Shown here piece after piece: positions 49,080-57,569 of a stretch of 64,000 nucleotides of DNA. The stretch is from Pseudomonas fragi (GTDB taxonomy: Bacteria > Pseudomonadota > Gammaproteobacteria > Pseudomonadales > Pseudomonadaceae), in contig NZ_NQKQ01000012.1 in the NCBI RefSeq assembly GCF_002269505.1, positions 82,039 through 146,038 on the forward strand. Direction: 5' to 3'. Both the position numbers and the translations under genes were made by a program. The stretch's first letter is position 1, and each line of letters opens with the position of its first letter. The notes under the pieces were generated by a model that ran no database searches, was not told the origin of the DNA, and saw nothing but the letters and a program-made list of their open reading frames with translations.

Positions 49080-49125
49080 TCGACTGGTACAATTTACCAA
49101 TCAAAACAACAATTGTACCAGTCGA
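49080..49125. promoter_or_regulatory. 15-bp inverted repeat at the dusA/integrase junction (attL area)
   Basis: Perfect 15-nt arms (TCGACTGGTACAATT and AATTGTACCAGTCGA) flank a 16-nt spacer; the right arm ends 2 nt before the integrase ATG. The site lies 53 nt upstream of the dusA start. It could be an integrase or excisionase binding site, an operator for int, or part of the attachment core. Read on the minus strand it also contains three ATTG tetramers with a GT, loosely like a PrtN P-box. Confidence 0.6.
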
Positions 49126-49127
49126 TC

Positions 49128-50252
49128 ATGGCCACTATCCGAGCACGCAAGCGCACCGACGGCAGCATCAGTTACACGGCACAAATACGCCTGTTTCGCG
49201 ATGGGGCGCAAGTCTACCAAGAGAGCCAGACTTTCGCCCGAAAACAGGCCGCCCAAGCCTGGGTTCGCAAGCGGGAAGTGGAACTGGACCAGCCCGGCGC
49301 CATCGAAAGGGCCAATCGCGTCGGGGCAACGGTCAAGGAAATGATCGGACGCTATTTGCTTGAAATGGCCAAGGCTCGGCCCTTGGGCAAAACCAAAATG
49401 GGTACGCTCAACGTCATCAGAGAGTCTTATCTGGGCGAAGTGAAAGATCAAGACATCACCTGCCAGACGCTGGTGGAGTATGCAGTCTGGCGTATGAGCC
49501 CGGAAGGCGGCGCAGTACTCCCGCAGACCGCCGGTAACGATCTGGCGCACTTGGGCGCTGTACTTTCTATCGCCCGCCCGGCATGGGGCTATGCGGTCGA
49601 CCCGCACGCCATGAGTGACGCCCGCAAGGTCTTGCGCAAACTGGGCTACAACATGCGCAGCCGCGAGCGCGACCGGCGGCCGACCCTGAGCGAGTTGAAC
49701 AAGCTGATGGAGCACTTCGAGGGCATCCTGGCCTACCGCCCGTCCTCCATCAACATGCTCAAAATGGTCGCCTTTGCGTTGTTTTCAACCCGGCGGCAAG
49801 AGGAGATCACCCGTATCAAATGGGCCGATCTGGACGAGGAGGGCTCTCGCGTTCTGGTAAGGGACATGAAAAATCCCGGGCAAAAAATTGGCAACAACGT
49901 CTGGTGCCATTTGCCACCAGAAGCCTTGGCCATTATCCAGACAATGCCCAGGGCTCTGGATGAGATTTTCCCTTACAGCGCCGAATCCATCTCCGCTTCA
50001 TGGACCCGAGCCTGCAAATTTCTCGGCATTGAGGATCTACACTTTCACGACCTGCGTCATGACGGCGTAAGTCGATTGTTCGAGATGGACTGGGACATCC
50101 CCAGGGTGGCCAGTGTGTCGGGCCACCGCGACTGGAATTCGATGCGCCGTTATACTCATCTGCGTGGGCGTGGCGATGCCTATGAAAATTGGAAGTGGTA
50201 CCAAAAAATCCTGCTGGCGCCCGTAAAACTTGGCGCCAGAACCTTGAAGTAA
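49128..50252 (+). CDS. int: tyrosine-type site-specific integrase (dusA-associated)
   Basis: A 374-residue tyrosine recombinase. The N-terminal arm-binding region (MATIRARKRTDGSISYTAQI, with an AP2-like fold) is followed by the core-binding domain and the catalytic domain. That domain carries the first arginine in FALFSTRRQEE, HxxR in FHDLRHDG, a GHRDW histidine and the nucleophilic tyrosine in MRRYTHL. It is oriented away from the dusA 5' end, as expected for dusA-specific integrases. ATG 49128 is used; an upstream in-frame GTG-type extension runs through the inverted repeat. Confidence 0.93.
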   Translation: MATIRARKRTDGSISYTAQIRLFRDGAQVYQESQTFARKQAAQAWVRKREVELDQPGAIERANRVGATVKEMIGRYLLEMAKARPLGKTKMGTLNVIRESYLGEVKDQDITCQTLVEYAVWRMSPEGGAVLPQTAGNDLAHLGAVLSIARPAWGYAVDPHAMSDARKVLRKLGYNMRSRERDRRPTLSELNKLMEHFEGILAYRPSSINMLKMVAFALFSTRRQEEITRIKWADLDEEGSRVLVRDMKNPGQKIGNNVWCHLPPEALAIIQTMPRALDEIFPYSAESISASWTRACKFLGIEDLHFHDLRHDGVSRLFEMDWDIPRVASVSGHRDWNSMRRYTHLRGRGDAYENWKWYQKILLAPVKLGARTLK

Positions 50253-50253
50253 T

Positions 50254-50529
50254 TCAACGGCTACGCTGGGCGCTGTTGAGCTGAAGGCACTCCTTCATTG
50301 CTGCGGCGTGTTGCGCATCCAGATACTGGGCAAGGTCGGTGATATGCACGCCTCGGGCGCTTTTCTGACTCGCCTCCAGTCGGGTAATGGGAATCTTTAT
50401 CTGGCCCGCCAGAACCTTGCGCTGGAACATGTCAGGGGTCAGGTGAGTGAAATAGTCTTTGCACACCTTCTCCAGCGGGATTACCACCTGACCATCATAT
50501 TGGGCCATTAGTACCAAAAGCGTCTTCAT
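50254..50529 (-). CDS. PrtN-family pyocin-type transcriptional activator
   Basis: A 91-residue protein closely resembling PrtN, the activator of pyocin genes in P. aeruginosa: MKTLLVLMAQYDGQVVIPLE, then VCKDYFTHLTPDMFQRKVL, GQIKIPITRLEASQKSARG and VHITDLAQYLD. PrtN binds P-boxes and is released when RecA cleaves the PrtR repressor, so the element may respond to DNA damage. No PrtR-like repressor is encoded beside it. It is convergent with int (1-nt gap). Such genes are common beside integrases on Pseudomonas elements. Confidence 0.87.
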   Translation of the reverse strand: MKTLLVLMAQYDGQVVIPLEKVCKDYFTHLTPDMFQRKVLAGQIKIPITRLEASQKSARGVHITDLAQYLDAQHAAAMKECLQLNSAQRSR

Positions 50530-50568
50530 ATCGGGGATGCTCCAGCCTTATGGGTCTCTTGCATGCTG

Positions 50569-53310
50569 TTACTCCTCTGGTCTCAGCGATAAAGCGCTCT
50601 GGAACACCCAGCAGCGCAGGGTTTTGGGTTTGTCGAACACTGGATTAGCGGCCGCCTGCGAAGCGCGTACGGCGCTATAAGTAGCCTTATTGATGCCTAC
50701 CAGCTTGTGGCTGCGCGAGTACTCCAGCAGCGGTCGCAGCATCTTGAGATCGGCCACGTTCTGGTGATGCTCGCGGGCCAGCTTCACAAACCCGTTAAGA
50801 TGAATGGCGATCAACTTCGGGTCAGCGCTGTGGTTCACTTGCGGGCCTTCCCCCAGGCTTTCGAGGTACTCGTAAACCTCCCAGAACTCCGCTACCAGCG
50901 GGTGATCGGCGCTGATTGCCGACTGGCGCTCAAGGGCCATGGCCGTGAGCTGTTGCTGGGTGGTGGCCAGCTGGTTTTCATCCAGTGGGCACACCAGCCG
51001 CAGGCAATCGAGCAGGGCCAGCATCTGGCTGTGATTCTTGATAATCCGCTCCACGCGGATGTCCTTGAGCTTGCGCAGACGCTCCTCATGCATCACCACC
51101 CGCTCGGCAAACCTGGCCATTACCTGAGGCTCGGCACGTATGGCCTTGAGCAGAAAGTGGCTTAACTGCTCCACCGGGATCTGGTTCAGGTTGTCGGCGG
51201 CAATACGGCTCTCTGTGGTGACCACAGGGCGGGCAAAATGCAGTTTGACGATGCGGGTCAGGATCGCTTCAGACGCGCTGACAGCGGCGTTCTGGCTGAT
51301 CGCAATCGTTGCGCGAAACGGCGGCTCGTAAGTCTCGTTGCCGCTGGTCTTCATGCCCCTGGTGCCCAGGGTGCCGCCGCCGAAAAGCTCCTTCAGTTCG
51401 TCCCAGTCAAAGCCCTTGGCATGCAGCTTATCGGGCTCGTTGCGGTCACCCTCGATCAACACCACCGGCATATTCGATACTTGGCCCATCGCTCGCTGAC
51501 GGCCAGCGCGGGTGGATTTGGAAGGGTCGAAACCTTCCTTCTCCTGCCCCAACAGTTTCCACAGGAAGGTGAGCAGGGTAGTTTTACCGGCGCCGGCTTC
51601 GCCCGTAGCCTCCAGAAACGGAAACGACTTGTACTGCGCTCGGATCTGCTCCGCGAACAGCGAGCCAAACCAGAACGTCAGCGCCACCAGACCATTGGCC
51701 CCGAAGCAAGTCCACAGCATGGGTAACCAGTCCTCGCGATACTCCTTGGCATCACGCTGAATGTGCATCGGGTTGGATTTTTGCAGCGTCTTCAAACGCA
51801 GCTTGCCGAACTCAAAGTAGTCTTCTTTATTCACTTCGCAGACCACACCGTGACGCACCGCGATATCGCCGAACACGTAACTGCCGTGCTGCTTGCTGTA
51901 GCCGATAAAATCGATGGTTTCGACCGTCTTCAGGCCAAACAACTGCTCCTTCATAATCTTGTTCAACTGCTTGCTATTGCCGGTATAAAACGGCCCGGCG
52001 GCCATGCTCAACAGACGCTTTTTAAACTCCGGGGCCGTGGAAACCTGGCCTCCGGTAAACGTGCTTTTAACACTGGGGCCGTCATGCGGGAAGTCGATAC
52101 GAAAGTAATACCAGGACTCATCTGTCACCTCGTTGCGCTGGAAGTACAACGCTTGCGGATAGCAATCAGCGATTTCAACAACGCCACCGCATTGGTGCAA
52201 CGCTTTGTCCCGGCGCTGACGTTCATTGAGTTGCTGGTCTGATTCAAGTGCCGAAGACTCCAGTGCCAACATGGCCCGGTTGAACTTTTCCAAATCCATC
52301 GTGAACCAGTACAACCGATTGTCGAATTCAAAATGGAATTCGTGAAGCTCACGCCATTCGTACATCAGCGCACCTTTCTCGGCCGCGCTTTGCGCAATCA
52401 ACAGTGAACCGTGATAACGGGCCAAGTTGATGTCTCTACTGACGCGCGCCGCTCGTTTACTCAGGTCGTCGATCACTACCCAGCGTTGATGCAGATCATT
52501 CCAGTCGAGTTTGCGGTTGTCCTGCTGCGGGATTTGCGCCGCTTCGCAGACATACCCAAGTTCGCGGGCCATCCGCACCCAGCGCTTGGTATAGCGGTGC
52601 GCCCCGGGCTCGTTATCCAGTGCCCAAATCAGCTTCGGCAACTTGCCGCCGCGATGGCGTGACAGCTCCTTAAGGGAGGCTTCAGGGAAGACATTCGACG
52701 ACATGGCCGAAACCACCGCGATATCGTGATGCGCTAATGCGATGGCATCGAAAATGCCCTCGACTATCCACAATTCTTTGACCTCAAGCAGGTCGACACA
52801 AGGCGGGCACCACCAGGTACCTTTATAGCTTTCGCCTTGTTTAAATCGGGCTTTCATCTTGCCGAAACGGTGAGGGCGGTCGATCAGACGTTCCCAGTAG
52901 CCGCCTTTTTCCAAAGCAAAGCGCACCGTCGCGCTGCCGGCGTTGTACTGTGCCGAGTAAAACGAGTCCTGGGTAAACCAGCCCTGAATCCGCTCAAAGC
53001 GAAAGCCGCGGGCAAATTCCAAATAGGCGCGTGCCGTTGCATCAGGGTACTGATCAGTGGCCGGCGCACGCTTGCTCCAGTCGTCAAACAAGTCTTTATA
53101 GAGTTCTTTGACATGCCAGCTTTGCGAACATTTACCCTCACGCCCGCAAATGATCAGCCAAGGGTTGGCGTAGTGCGCATACAGCTCATTTTTGCCACAC
53201 GCCGGGCACTTGCCACCGCGCAAGTAACCGGTGCTCGGGCGGCGTTTTAGGCCGTAGTGCTGCTCCAAACGCCGCAGCACCTCGGTGCGCAAATCAAGTG
53301 CCATATTCAT
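50569..53310 (-). CDS. primase/helicase-type replication protein
   Basis: A 913-residue protein (911 if ATG 53304 is the start). A zinc-ribbon lies near residues 33-62 (KCPACGK and CGREGKC). A Toprim-like segment follows (LWIVEGIFDAIALAHHD, then LIWALDNEPGA). A P-loop ATPase lies in the second half, with Walker A in ATGEAGAGKTTLL and a Walker-B-like VVLIEGDRNEPD. This is the layout of a fused primase-helicase serving autonomous replication of phages and satellites, functionally like P4 alpha though not clearly its homologue. It ends 39 nt before the PrtN start on the same strand, so the two may be co-transcribed. Confidence 0.78.
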   Translation of the reverse strand: MNMALDLRTEVLRRLEQHYGLKRRPSTGYLRGGKCPACGKNELYAHYANPWLIICGREGKCSQSWHVKELYKDLFDDWSKRAPATDQYPDATARAYLEFARGFRFERIQGWFTQDSFYSAQYNAGSATVRFALEKGGYWERLIDRPHRFGKMKARFKQGESYKGTWWCPPCVDLLEVKELWIVEGIFDAIALAHHDIAVVSAMSSNVFPEASLKELSRHRGGKLPKLIWALDNEPGAHRYTKRWVRMARELGYVCEAAQIPQQDNRKLDWNDLHQRWVVIDDLSKRAARVSRDINLARYHGSLLIAQSAAEKGALMYEWRELHEFHFEFDNRLYWFTMDLEKFNRAMLALESSALESDQQLNERQRRDKALHQCGGVVEIADCYPQALYFQRNEVTDESWYYFRIDFPHDGPSVKSTFTGGQVSTAPEFKKRLLSMAAGPFYTGNSKQLNKIMKEQLFGLKTVETIDFIGYSKQHGSYVFGDIAVRHGVVCEVNKEDYFEFGKLRLKTLQKSNPMHIQRDAKEYREDWLPMLWTCFGANGLVALTFWFGSLFAEQIRAQYKSFPFLEATGEAGAGKTTLLTFLWKLLGQEKEGFDPSKSTRAGRQRAMGQVSNMPVVLIEGDRNEPDKLHAKGFDWDELKELFGGGTLGTRGMKTSGNETYEPPFRATIAISQNAAVSASEAILTRIVKLHFARPVVTTESRIAADNLNQIPVEQLSHFLLKAIRAEPQVMARFAERVVMHEERLRKLKDIRVERIIKNHSQMLALLDCLRLVCPLDENQLATTQQQLTAMALERQSAISADHPLVAEFWEVYEYLESLGEGPQVNHSADPKLIAIHLNGFVKLAREHHQNVADLKMLRPLLEYSRSHKLVGINKATYSAVRASQAAANPVFDKPKTLRCWVFQSALSLRPEE

Positions 53311-53481
53311 CGAGTTGGACCATCCACCTCAAATTTCGGGTGCAGTTCACCCAAACCCATTGCAAACAGGTTGGGAGAAGGGGGTTTAAGGGTTAGGGCG
53401 TTACGAGCTGCAGTCGGCGGTTATCCGTTGCATTGATGATGCGTTCATAAATCAGATTGACCGGAACCGCCCACAGTTGTT
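53311..53481. other. short divergent region between primase and cargo genes
   Basis: 170 nt between the divergent primase and the 116-residue gene, where promoters for both must lie. A CACCTCAAATTTCGG stretch and a GTTTAAGGGTTAGGG stretch are seen, but no clear promoter pair or operator. Confidence 0.3.
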
Positions 53482-53832
53482 ATGAAAAAAATCACACCCG
53501 ATCCCCCCTTATTTACCCCGCAAGATGCTGAACAGTGTGATTCACTGTCGCTGGACCGTGCCGCCGCCCGGCGTGCGCTCAATTACTACCTGCACGACCA
53601 TAAGCCTGCTCGCCCCATAAGCACGGCCATATTTGCCATCCCGGACAGCGTCAATTCAGAAGCGGCTTTGGCCCAAGCGTCAGACTTGTTGCGCTGTGCG
53701 GTTGCTTCGGCGAGTGAGGCGGGGGATGGTTTGTGTGGGCCCGCGCGCGACCGGGTGTTGTCGGTCATGCACCTGGTGGAGCTGGCCAGGGCGTATGTCG
53801 ATGAATCGCTGGACGGTGTGGCGATGCACTGA
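53482..53832 (+). CDS. DUF6124-like small protein
   Basis: A 116-residue protein beginning MKKITPDPPLFTPQDAEQ with a helical middle (AALAQASDLLRCAVASASEA) and a VMHLVELARAYVDESLDG tail. The pattern matches a Pseudomonas-specific family (DUF6124 as I recall it) of unknown function. It has no signal peptide or membrane helix. It is the first of three cargo genes between primase and head operon. Role unknown. Confidence 0.65.
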   Translation: MKKITPDPPLFTPQDAEQCDSLSLDRAAARRALNYYLHDHKPARPISTAIFAIPDSVNSEAALAQASDLLRCAVASASEAGDGLCGPARDRVLSVMHLVELARAYVDESLDGVAMH

Positions 53833-53975
53833 TGAAGCACGCGCCTGGTTGGCGGCAGGCGCGTTATTCATTTTCAGATACAGGGATTCCAAATTTGCGG
53901 GTTCGAGCGTCTCGAGCATTACGCAGAGTGTATTGTTTGACAGCCGCAGCATCCAAACAGACTAAGTGATCAACA

Positions 53976-54548
53976 ATGAAGAATCTTGTTCTATTCACCG
54001 CTTTGTTAGCACCTGCCGCCGCCATTGCAGAAGTATGCGATATGACCGAATTCAAAAAAATCGACCAGCACTATATCGCCGCCGCGCCTGACTGCATCGC
54101 AAGTAGAGATTACTCAAGCGTGTCATGTGCACGTATTGAAGAAATGACCCTGGACATATTTCAAGCCAGTGCCTCAATTAAAGCCATCGGGTGTGAAGAC
54201 GCTCCTTATGAGGAAGACCCGCGACTTGAACCGCTCAGAAAGCAGGTGTTGGCGCTCGAAAATGCTGAAAGGCAGGCACAGAAATTGGAAGAGGAGAAGA
54301 AAGCCAAGGTAGTGCTGAAATTTGATAATGGGTCAGAGGCTTGTGCCCGGCTGATGAAAGATATTGGGCAAAAATACGACGTCACTGATCTTAAGCTGCT
54401 TGTAAACAGAGCTGACATGTCAGCGCTTTATCCGATCATGCCGTGTACTTACGAGGCCATACGGCCAACGGTGTATGGCAATACTCGAGTGATCATCGAG
54501 GCAGTTCTTAACCTGTCGAACAATCGGTACCAGATAAAAATACACTGA
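53976..54548 (+). CDS. exported protein of unknown function
   Basis: A 190-residue protein with a clear signal peptide (MKNLVLFTALLAPAAAIA, cut before EVCDM). Six cysteines remain in the mature part (VCDM, DCIAS, SCAR, GCED, ACAR, PCTY), and a charged coiled-coil-prone segment (ENAERQAQKLEEEKKAK) sits mid-protein. I do not recognise the family. The ribosome site is weak. It is cargo of the integrative element and could be a lysogenic-conversion factor acting in the periplasm. Confidence 0.6.
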   Translation: MKNLVLFTALLAPAAAIAEVCDMTEFKKIDQHYIAAAPDCIASRDYSSVSCARIEEMTLDIFQASASIKAIGCEDAPYEEDPRLEPLRKQVLALENAERQAQKLEEEKKAKVVLKFDNGSEACARLMKDIGQKYDVTDLKLLVNRADMSALYPIMPCTYEAIRPTVYGNTRVIIEAVLNLSNNRYQIKIH

Positions 54549-54583
54549 GGGCGACCTTGTCAGAGGCTGCCAATGGCTCTGCG

Positions 54584-55282
54584 TTACCAGTACTCAGGCT
54601 TGATGGCGGGCTTTTTGAGTGTAGGGACACGTGTGGGGAACTGATGACGGGCAAGTTCTTCAACCGTTACTACGTGACGCATCCAGTGTGAATGGGCTTT
54701 GAGAGATCCGGGGGGCGCTCGTTTGATACCTTCACGGTGCGGCAAAATCACCCCAATCTGCAGTTCTGGAAAGTCTTCTCGCAACGCTTGCAAGGCAGGA
54801 GTCATATCAGTGTCAGCTGAAACCAGGACGAGCTGCTGAATCCGCTCTTGCGGTTTCAAACCCGCCTGCCGGGCCGCAAGTCGATACATACTGATAGCGA
54901 TATGAACGTCTGTTTCCTTTTCTTCAAGTTTCCAGATATCGACCTGATCGAGTCTGGAGGCTGGTGTTTTCTTGTCGATGAAGCGAGGTGCTTTACCTGG
55001 TTCCAATTGATGGCGCCCGTAAGTCACGCTGACACCCCGAGCAATCAGGGCGCGCAAGTAACTGTCTTGAGCTTCTTTAGAAAGGTTGCCACGGCTGGCA
55101 AGCGAGGGTTTTACACCGGAAGTGAAAAAGCTGACGGAAATAAGGGTGTTTTCAGGATGTTCGACACGAAGGATATGTGCCAGCAATGACGGAAGGTCGA
55201 GCCATTTGTACTCGGTGCCTGCGAGCAGGCCATAAAACAGGTTATATCCGTCTACAAAGCACGCTGTACGCAAGATAGCCAA
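54584..55282 (-). CDS. NYN-domain (PIN-like) ribonuclease-type protein
   Basis: A 232-residue NYN-domain protein. The first acidic residue is in CFVDGYNLFYGLL. The middle has EEKETDVHIAISMYRLAA and LVLVSADTDMTPAL with the conserved aspartates of the metal-binding nuclease site. NYN proteins are RNA-processing or RNA-degrading nucleases. It starts 12 nt downstream (minus strand) of the terminator that ends the head operon, so it needs its own promoter or readthrough. It may be cargo with a defence or host-takeover role, which is inference. Confidence 0.75.
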   Translation of the reverse strand: MAILRTACFVDGYNLFYGLLAGTEYKWLDLPSLLAHILRVEHPENTLISVSFFTSGVKPSLASRGNLSKEAQDSYLRALIARGVSVTYGRHQLEPGKAPRFIDKKTPASRLDQVDIWKLEEKETDVHIAISMYRLAARQAGLKPQERIQQLVLVSADTDMTPALQALREDFPELQIGVILPHREGIKRAPPGSLKAHSHWMRHVVTVEELARHQFPTRVPTLKKPAIKPEYW

Positions 55283-55294
55283 CCCCTAAAAACG

Positions 55295-55321
55295 AAAAAA
55301 CCGGCGCTAGGCCGGTTTTTT
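55295..55321. terminator. strong terminator ending the head-gene operon
   Basis: A perfect 11-bp stem (AAAAAACCGGC / GCCGGTTTTTT) with loop GCTAG works in both directions. It touches the stop of the 54-codon ORF, so the late operon ends here, exactly where P2-type tail genes would otherwise follow. Confidence 0.9.
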
Positions 55322-55485
55322 CACCCCAACAGCCAGCGAACTGAATCACTGCGTACGGGGCTGAGTAGTGATCCAATAATGCCACGGTCAATGGCGATGT
55401 CAACGTTTCCAAGTGTGCAGATGTTTCTGTGTGTTTGAAACCGGCGCTGGTCAGGCGTGAACCGTATCCATGCAATTTGCGTCAT
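55321..55485 (-). CDS. 54-residue ORF coupled to the gpS-like gene
   Basis: The ATG at 55485 overlaps the gpS stop in an ATGA arrangement and the stop touches the operon terminator. The product begins MTQIAWIRFTPDQRRFQTH and ends SVRWLLG. It has no signal peptide or evident domain and is not the P2 gpV baseplate protein expected at this position. Translation coupling argues that it is real. It may be a tail-adaptor or a remnant; function unknown. Confidence 0.55.
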   Translation of the reverse strand: MTQIAWIRFTPDQRRFQTHRNICTLGNVDIAIDRGIIGSLLSPVRSDSVRWLLG

Positions 55486-55940
55486 GGCGTCAAGTGAACC
55501 AACAGCCCATCCCGAATTATCTCCAGATCCGACGCCGTAAACCCTAGCAATTGCCTCTGTTTGTATCGAACCTGCGGGGTATTGGCTTCGGGGCTGTCCC
55601 GTAATCCGTATTGATGCACTCGAGCAATCCGCTCCACTCGCCCGGCAAATCCTACAGTGATCGACTGCCCATCGCCCTTGGCCTTCAGATAGCTGGCCCT
55701 GGTCAGTTTCTGGAACATCTGGACCTGACGTTTGATCCGCCCCTCTTTGCCCCGCCATTTCCGTGGCTTGCGCACGGCGTATGTGCTGCCGTCCGGGTTG
55801 CGCTGCTGCTTGACCCGCTGCTGGTGGCTGCGGCGCAGTTTCTGCGCCAATGACCGGGTCAGTTTGTTACGGGCAGCGGGCTCCAGTTTGCTGAGCAGCA
55901 CACCAGCCCAGTCTTCCAGTGCGTCCAGGTCATTGGCCAT
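55482..55940 (-). CDS. phage virion morphogenesis protein (P2 gpS-like tail completion)
   Basis: A 152-residue protein of the P2 gpS/Mu gpG virion-morphogenesis family: NDLDALEDWAGVLLSKLEP at the start, a basic middle (RKPRKWRGKEGRIKRQ), and VGFAGRVERIARVHQYGLRD, typical of the family. It is full length. In P2 it acts in completing the tail and head-tail joining. Its start overlaps the gpR-like gene by 11 nt and its stop overlaps the 54-codon ORF. Confidence 0.88.
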   Translation of the reverse strand: MANDLDALEDWAGVLLSKLEPAARNKLTRSLAQKLRRSHQQRVKQQRNPDGSTYAVRKPRKWRGKEGRIKRQVQMFQKLTRASYLKAKGDGQSITVGFAGRVERIARVHQYGLRDSPEANTPQVRYKQRQLLGFTASDLEIIRDGLLVHLTP

Positions 55941-56412
55941 CTTGGATCATCCATTCACCGTCAAGGCCCGTGCTGCCGGGGCGCCATGCGGGGTCGAGGT
56001 AGTTGGCGACCCGCTGCGGTTCGCCCGGATGTTTGACGGTGGTGTTGCCGGCAGCGTCTTGGCCCACCACAACACGTTCGGTCAACGGCAGGCGGATGCT
56101 GAGATCGACTTTGCTGTTGTCCAGCACATCCGCCTCAAATTTGATGCCCTGGGCTGACTTGTCGAGGTTTTCCAGCAGTTCGGACTGGTTGATGCTGATC
56201 CAGCCCAGCAAGGGCAGCATCACGCTGTCGGGGTGGCCGGCGTAGTCGGTGAGGATGATTTGCAGGTCGAAGCTGTATTCAAACGACAGGCTGGCGGCTG
56301 CGGTGCAGCGCACTTTGCCGTTGTCGATAAAGATCAGTATCCGCTCGGGGTTGTGCTTGAATTCGGCGATGGTGGCGAGAAGATGGGCGCGAAGGCTGTC
56401 GGGTTTGTTCAT
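55930..56412 (-). CDS. P2 gpR-like tail completion protein
   Basis: A 160-residue protein of the P2 gpR family: MNKPDSLRAHLLATIAEFKHNPERILIFIDNG, then YSFDLQIILTDYAGHPD and LPLTERVVV. Length is normal. Its ATG overlaps the holin stop (ATGA), so in this element gpR directly follows the holin; the endolysin and Rz-type genes that lie here in P2 are absent. Its role would be in the neck or tail terminus. Confidence 0.87.
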   Translation of the reverse strand: MNKPDSLRAHLLATIAEFKHNPERILIFIDNGKVRCTAAASLSFEYSFDLQIILTDYAGHPDSVMLPLLGWISINQSELLENLDKSAQGIKFEADVLDNSKVDLSIRLPLTERVVVGQDAAGNTTVKHPGEPQRVANYLDPAWRPGSTGLDGEWMIQDGQ

Positions 56413-56723
56413 GGTTGTTCTACCTTACGGATAAAAAACTTTCTGGCCGCAGCGCGGGTGCCTTCCACACCAAGCAAACCGATCACACCGCCGAAAAAAG
56501 GGGCGGTGGTAATCGGTACGCCGATCAGGGCCAGGCCGTGGCTCGCGGTCAGTGCCAGGGCGCCGCACAGCGGTGCCTCAATCAACACGCGCCGCAATGT
56601 GCCGCCGCCATAGATGACCCGCAGAGCCGCGATAAAGAGGGCCAGGGCAGCGGCATAGAATGTTGGCCAGTGGTGTTCAAGCCAGGTGGCAAGCCAGGCC
56701 CAGGTGTCGGGACGTTCAGGCAT
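56409..56723 (-). CDS. phage holin-like membrane protein
   Basis: A 104-residue protein with hydrophobic stretches (TFYAAALALFIAALRVI, LCGALALTASHGLALIGV and TTAPFFGGVIGLLGV) and a basic C-terminal tail (AARKFFIRKVEQ), resembling lambda-S-like holins encoded between X and lysis genes in P2 relatives. The ATG at 56723 has AAGGA 9 nt upstream. No endolysin is encoded next to it, so lysis would depend on a partner phage or this protein has another role. Confidence 0.75.
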   Translation of the reverse strand: MPERPDTWAWLATWLEHHWPTFYAAALALFIAALRVIYGGGTLRRVLIEAPLCGALALTASHGLALIGVPITTAPFFGGVIGLLGVEGTRAAARKFFIRKVEQP

Positions 56724-56773
56724 GGGGTGTTTTCCTTTGTCCAAAGGGCTTGGGTTTGAGGTTCTGCTGCGGT

Positions 56774-56986
56774 TCAGTCCCATAGGTTCACCATTTGCCG
56801 TTGCGGCGCAGCGGGCTGGGCGTCGGGCAGGTTGACGAGGGTGCCGTGGGGTAGAAACGGGCCGTGGTCGGCCAGGCCGGGGTTGGCTTCCAGTACCGCC
56901 TCGGTTACGCCTGCAGTGCGTCCGTAATGACGCCAACACAGGGCGTCGACCGTGTCGTGTTGCTGGGCGCGAACGGTGGTGGTCAT
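56774..56986 (-). CDS. P2 gpX-like tail protein
   Basis: A 70-residue LysM-like tail protein of the P2 gpX type: VRAQQHDTVDALCWRHYGRT, EAVLEANPGLADHGPFLPHG and VNLPDAQ, the whole family length. In P2 it is needed for tail assembly. Its start overlaps the gpL stop by one nucleotide (TGATG). It is the only clearly tail-assigned gene besides R and S, and it belongs to the head-proximal cluster in P2. Confidence 0.88.
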   Translation of the reverse strand: MTTTVRAQQHDTVDALCWRHYGRTAGVTEAVLEANPGLADHGPFLPHGTLVNLPDAQPAAPQRQMVNLWD

Positions 56987-57447
56987 CAGATCAGCTCCAC
57001 GGTGCTGCGGTTGATGCCGAGAAAGTCGCGCACGGCCCAGCGCAAGTCGCGGCGGTAGTCGTCGATAGTGGGGGTCAGTTCTTCGGCGTTTTTGTTGCCG
57101 CTGTTGGTGCTGTCGTAGGAGCGGTAGCGCTCGCAGACTTCGGCGCCGGCACCGGCTTCAATGGCGCGTCGGTACAGGTGGACCAGCACAGACACGTTCT
57201 GCACTTGTTCTGCAGGCACGTCGGTCAGTTCGCTGTAACCCGCAGCCTGTTGTAAGGCGCGCCAGTCTTTCAGTTCGCGGTTGAGGTTGATGGCGGCGGT
57301 GATGCACGCGGTTTCCAGTCGGGCCGGGGTGACGCTGGCGTCGATGCGCAAGGTGCCGCGCAGCGCGTCCAGATCGATGGACGGCCAGAACGGGTCGGTG
57401 TTGATATGGCCGCCGGGCGTGCTGCCGCTGGCTACGAATCCGCTCAT
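56986..57447 (-). CDS. P2 gpL-like head completion/stabilisation protein
   Basis: A 153-residue protein matching P2 gpL: FWPSIDLDALRGTLRIDASV, LETACITAAINLNRELKDWR and a C-terminal DDYRRDLRWAVRDFLGI. It caps the filled head before tail attachment. 122 nt separate it from the small-terminase gene upstream; that gap holds no gene that I can see. Confidence 0.88.
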   Translation of the reverse strand: MSGFVASGSTPGGHINTDPFWPSIDLDALRGTLRIDASVTPARLETACITAAINLNRELKDWRALQQAAGYSELTDVPAEQVQNVSVLVHLYRRAIEAGAGAEVCERYRSYDSTNSGNKNAEELTPTIDDYRRDLRWAVRDFLGINRSTVELI

Positions 57448-57569
57448 GCGCTAGCTCTAAATAGGTCGCCGGTGATCGGGGCATTACAGGGCTGTATCCC
57501 TGATGATTTCCCTGTTCAGCTCCGAGCCGGCGGGGTGCGTGGGGACGCTCGGTTAACGGCGTCAGCTGT

